34,503 nt of DNA from Caldilineaceae bacterium (GTDB lineage: Bacteria; Chloroflexota; Anaerolineae; Caldilineales; Caldilineaceae), in the NCBI GenBank assembly GCA_022824685.1, contig JAJDZJ010000157.1, forward strand, positions 1-34,503, given 5' to 3'. A program made the position numbers and the translations under genes. Under the pieces are notes generated by a model. That model worked only from the letters and a program-made list of their open reading frames with translations, made no database searches and was not told the origin of the DNA. Shown one piece after another: positions 34,467 to 34,503 of the stretch; within the stretch, counting starts at the first letter, position 1; each line of letters begins with the position of its first letter.

Positions 34467-34503
34467 ATGGCGGATAGAAAGGTCGTATCACTGGTTGAAC
34501 ACT
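34467..34503 (+). CDS. Start of an unidentified gene, cut by the window edge
   Basis: An ATG at 34467 has GGGGGG 6 nt upstream and opens a frame that reads MADRKVVSLVEH to the window end. This is too short to identify. The good ribosome-binding site and the preceding non-coding DNA make a true start likely. Confidence 0.5.
   Translation, partial: MADRKVVSLVEH

Noticed and set aside
1..34503. Prophage, insertion sequence, CRISPR array or defence island
   Set aside because: No transposase, integrase, phage structural, Cas or toxin-like motifs and no regularly spaced repeats were seen on either strand.

Overview
The window is a moderately GC-rich bacterial chromosome segment. The gene content fits an uncultured Chloroflexota-like heterotroph such as a Caldilineaceae-type or sponge-associated lineage: several ABC uptake systems without their own ATPases, PhyH-family dioxygenases, Gfo/Idh/MocA and TIM-barrel sugar enzymes, a class I HMG-CoA reductase, and purine and arginine genes. 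The assignment is inferred from gene content. No rRNA or marker phylogeny could be run. I see no prophage, insertion sequence or CRISPR array.

Region 1 (1-1830, + strand): the end of a sugar ABC permease whose 5' part is out of frame, then a PhyH dioxygenase with a canonical iron site. Region 2 (1899-6272, - strand): argJ and argG, preceded by a leader of roughly 380 nt, then a cytochrome P450. The argG leader is the most interesting element found. It holds a 25-codon ORF with three consecutive Arg codons, a hairpin directly after them, and a strong intrinsic terminator whose 5' arm can pair with that hairpin. This is the layout of ribosome-mediated attenuation. Region 3 (6430-9826, - strand): a sugar ABC importer (lipoprotein binding protein and two permeases) with a hairpin separating the binding protein from the permeases. 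Region 4 (10418-12192, + strand): a second PhyH protein with HxG in place of HxD, and a bicupin.

Region 5 (12320-16277, - strand): an amino-acid-type binding lipoprotein and permease, followed by a TIM-barrel isomerase/epimerase and a Gfo/Idh dehydrogenase. Region 6 (16401-28786, + strand): an unrecognised protein, tRNA-Glu(TTC), then purL, purQ, purC, purE, purK, purF and purD, ending in an HMG-CoA reductase with an extra N-terminal domain. PurL carries two PurS-like units at its N terminus. An intrinsic terminator ends only 16 nt before the purL start, so pur transcripts probably read through it from the tRNA-Glu promoter. purM, purN, purH and purB are not in the window. Region 7 (28970-30710, - strand): tRNA-Gln(CTG) and gltX. 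Region 8 (31064-34187, + strand): a tight three-gene operon of an unrecognised 476-residue protein, a second TIM-barrel isomerase and an SMP-30 lactonase, behind a good sigma70-like promoter. A further gene begins at the right edge.

The genes combine biosynthesis (purines, arginine, probably mevalonate) with scavenging of sugars and amino acids and with oxidative tailoring (P450, two PhyH proteins). All function calls rest on motifs read by eye. No database search or alignment was run.
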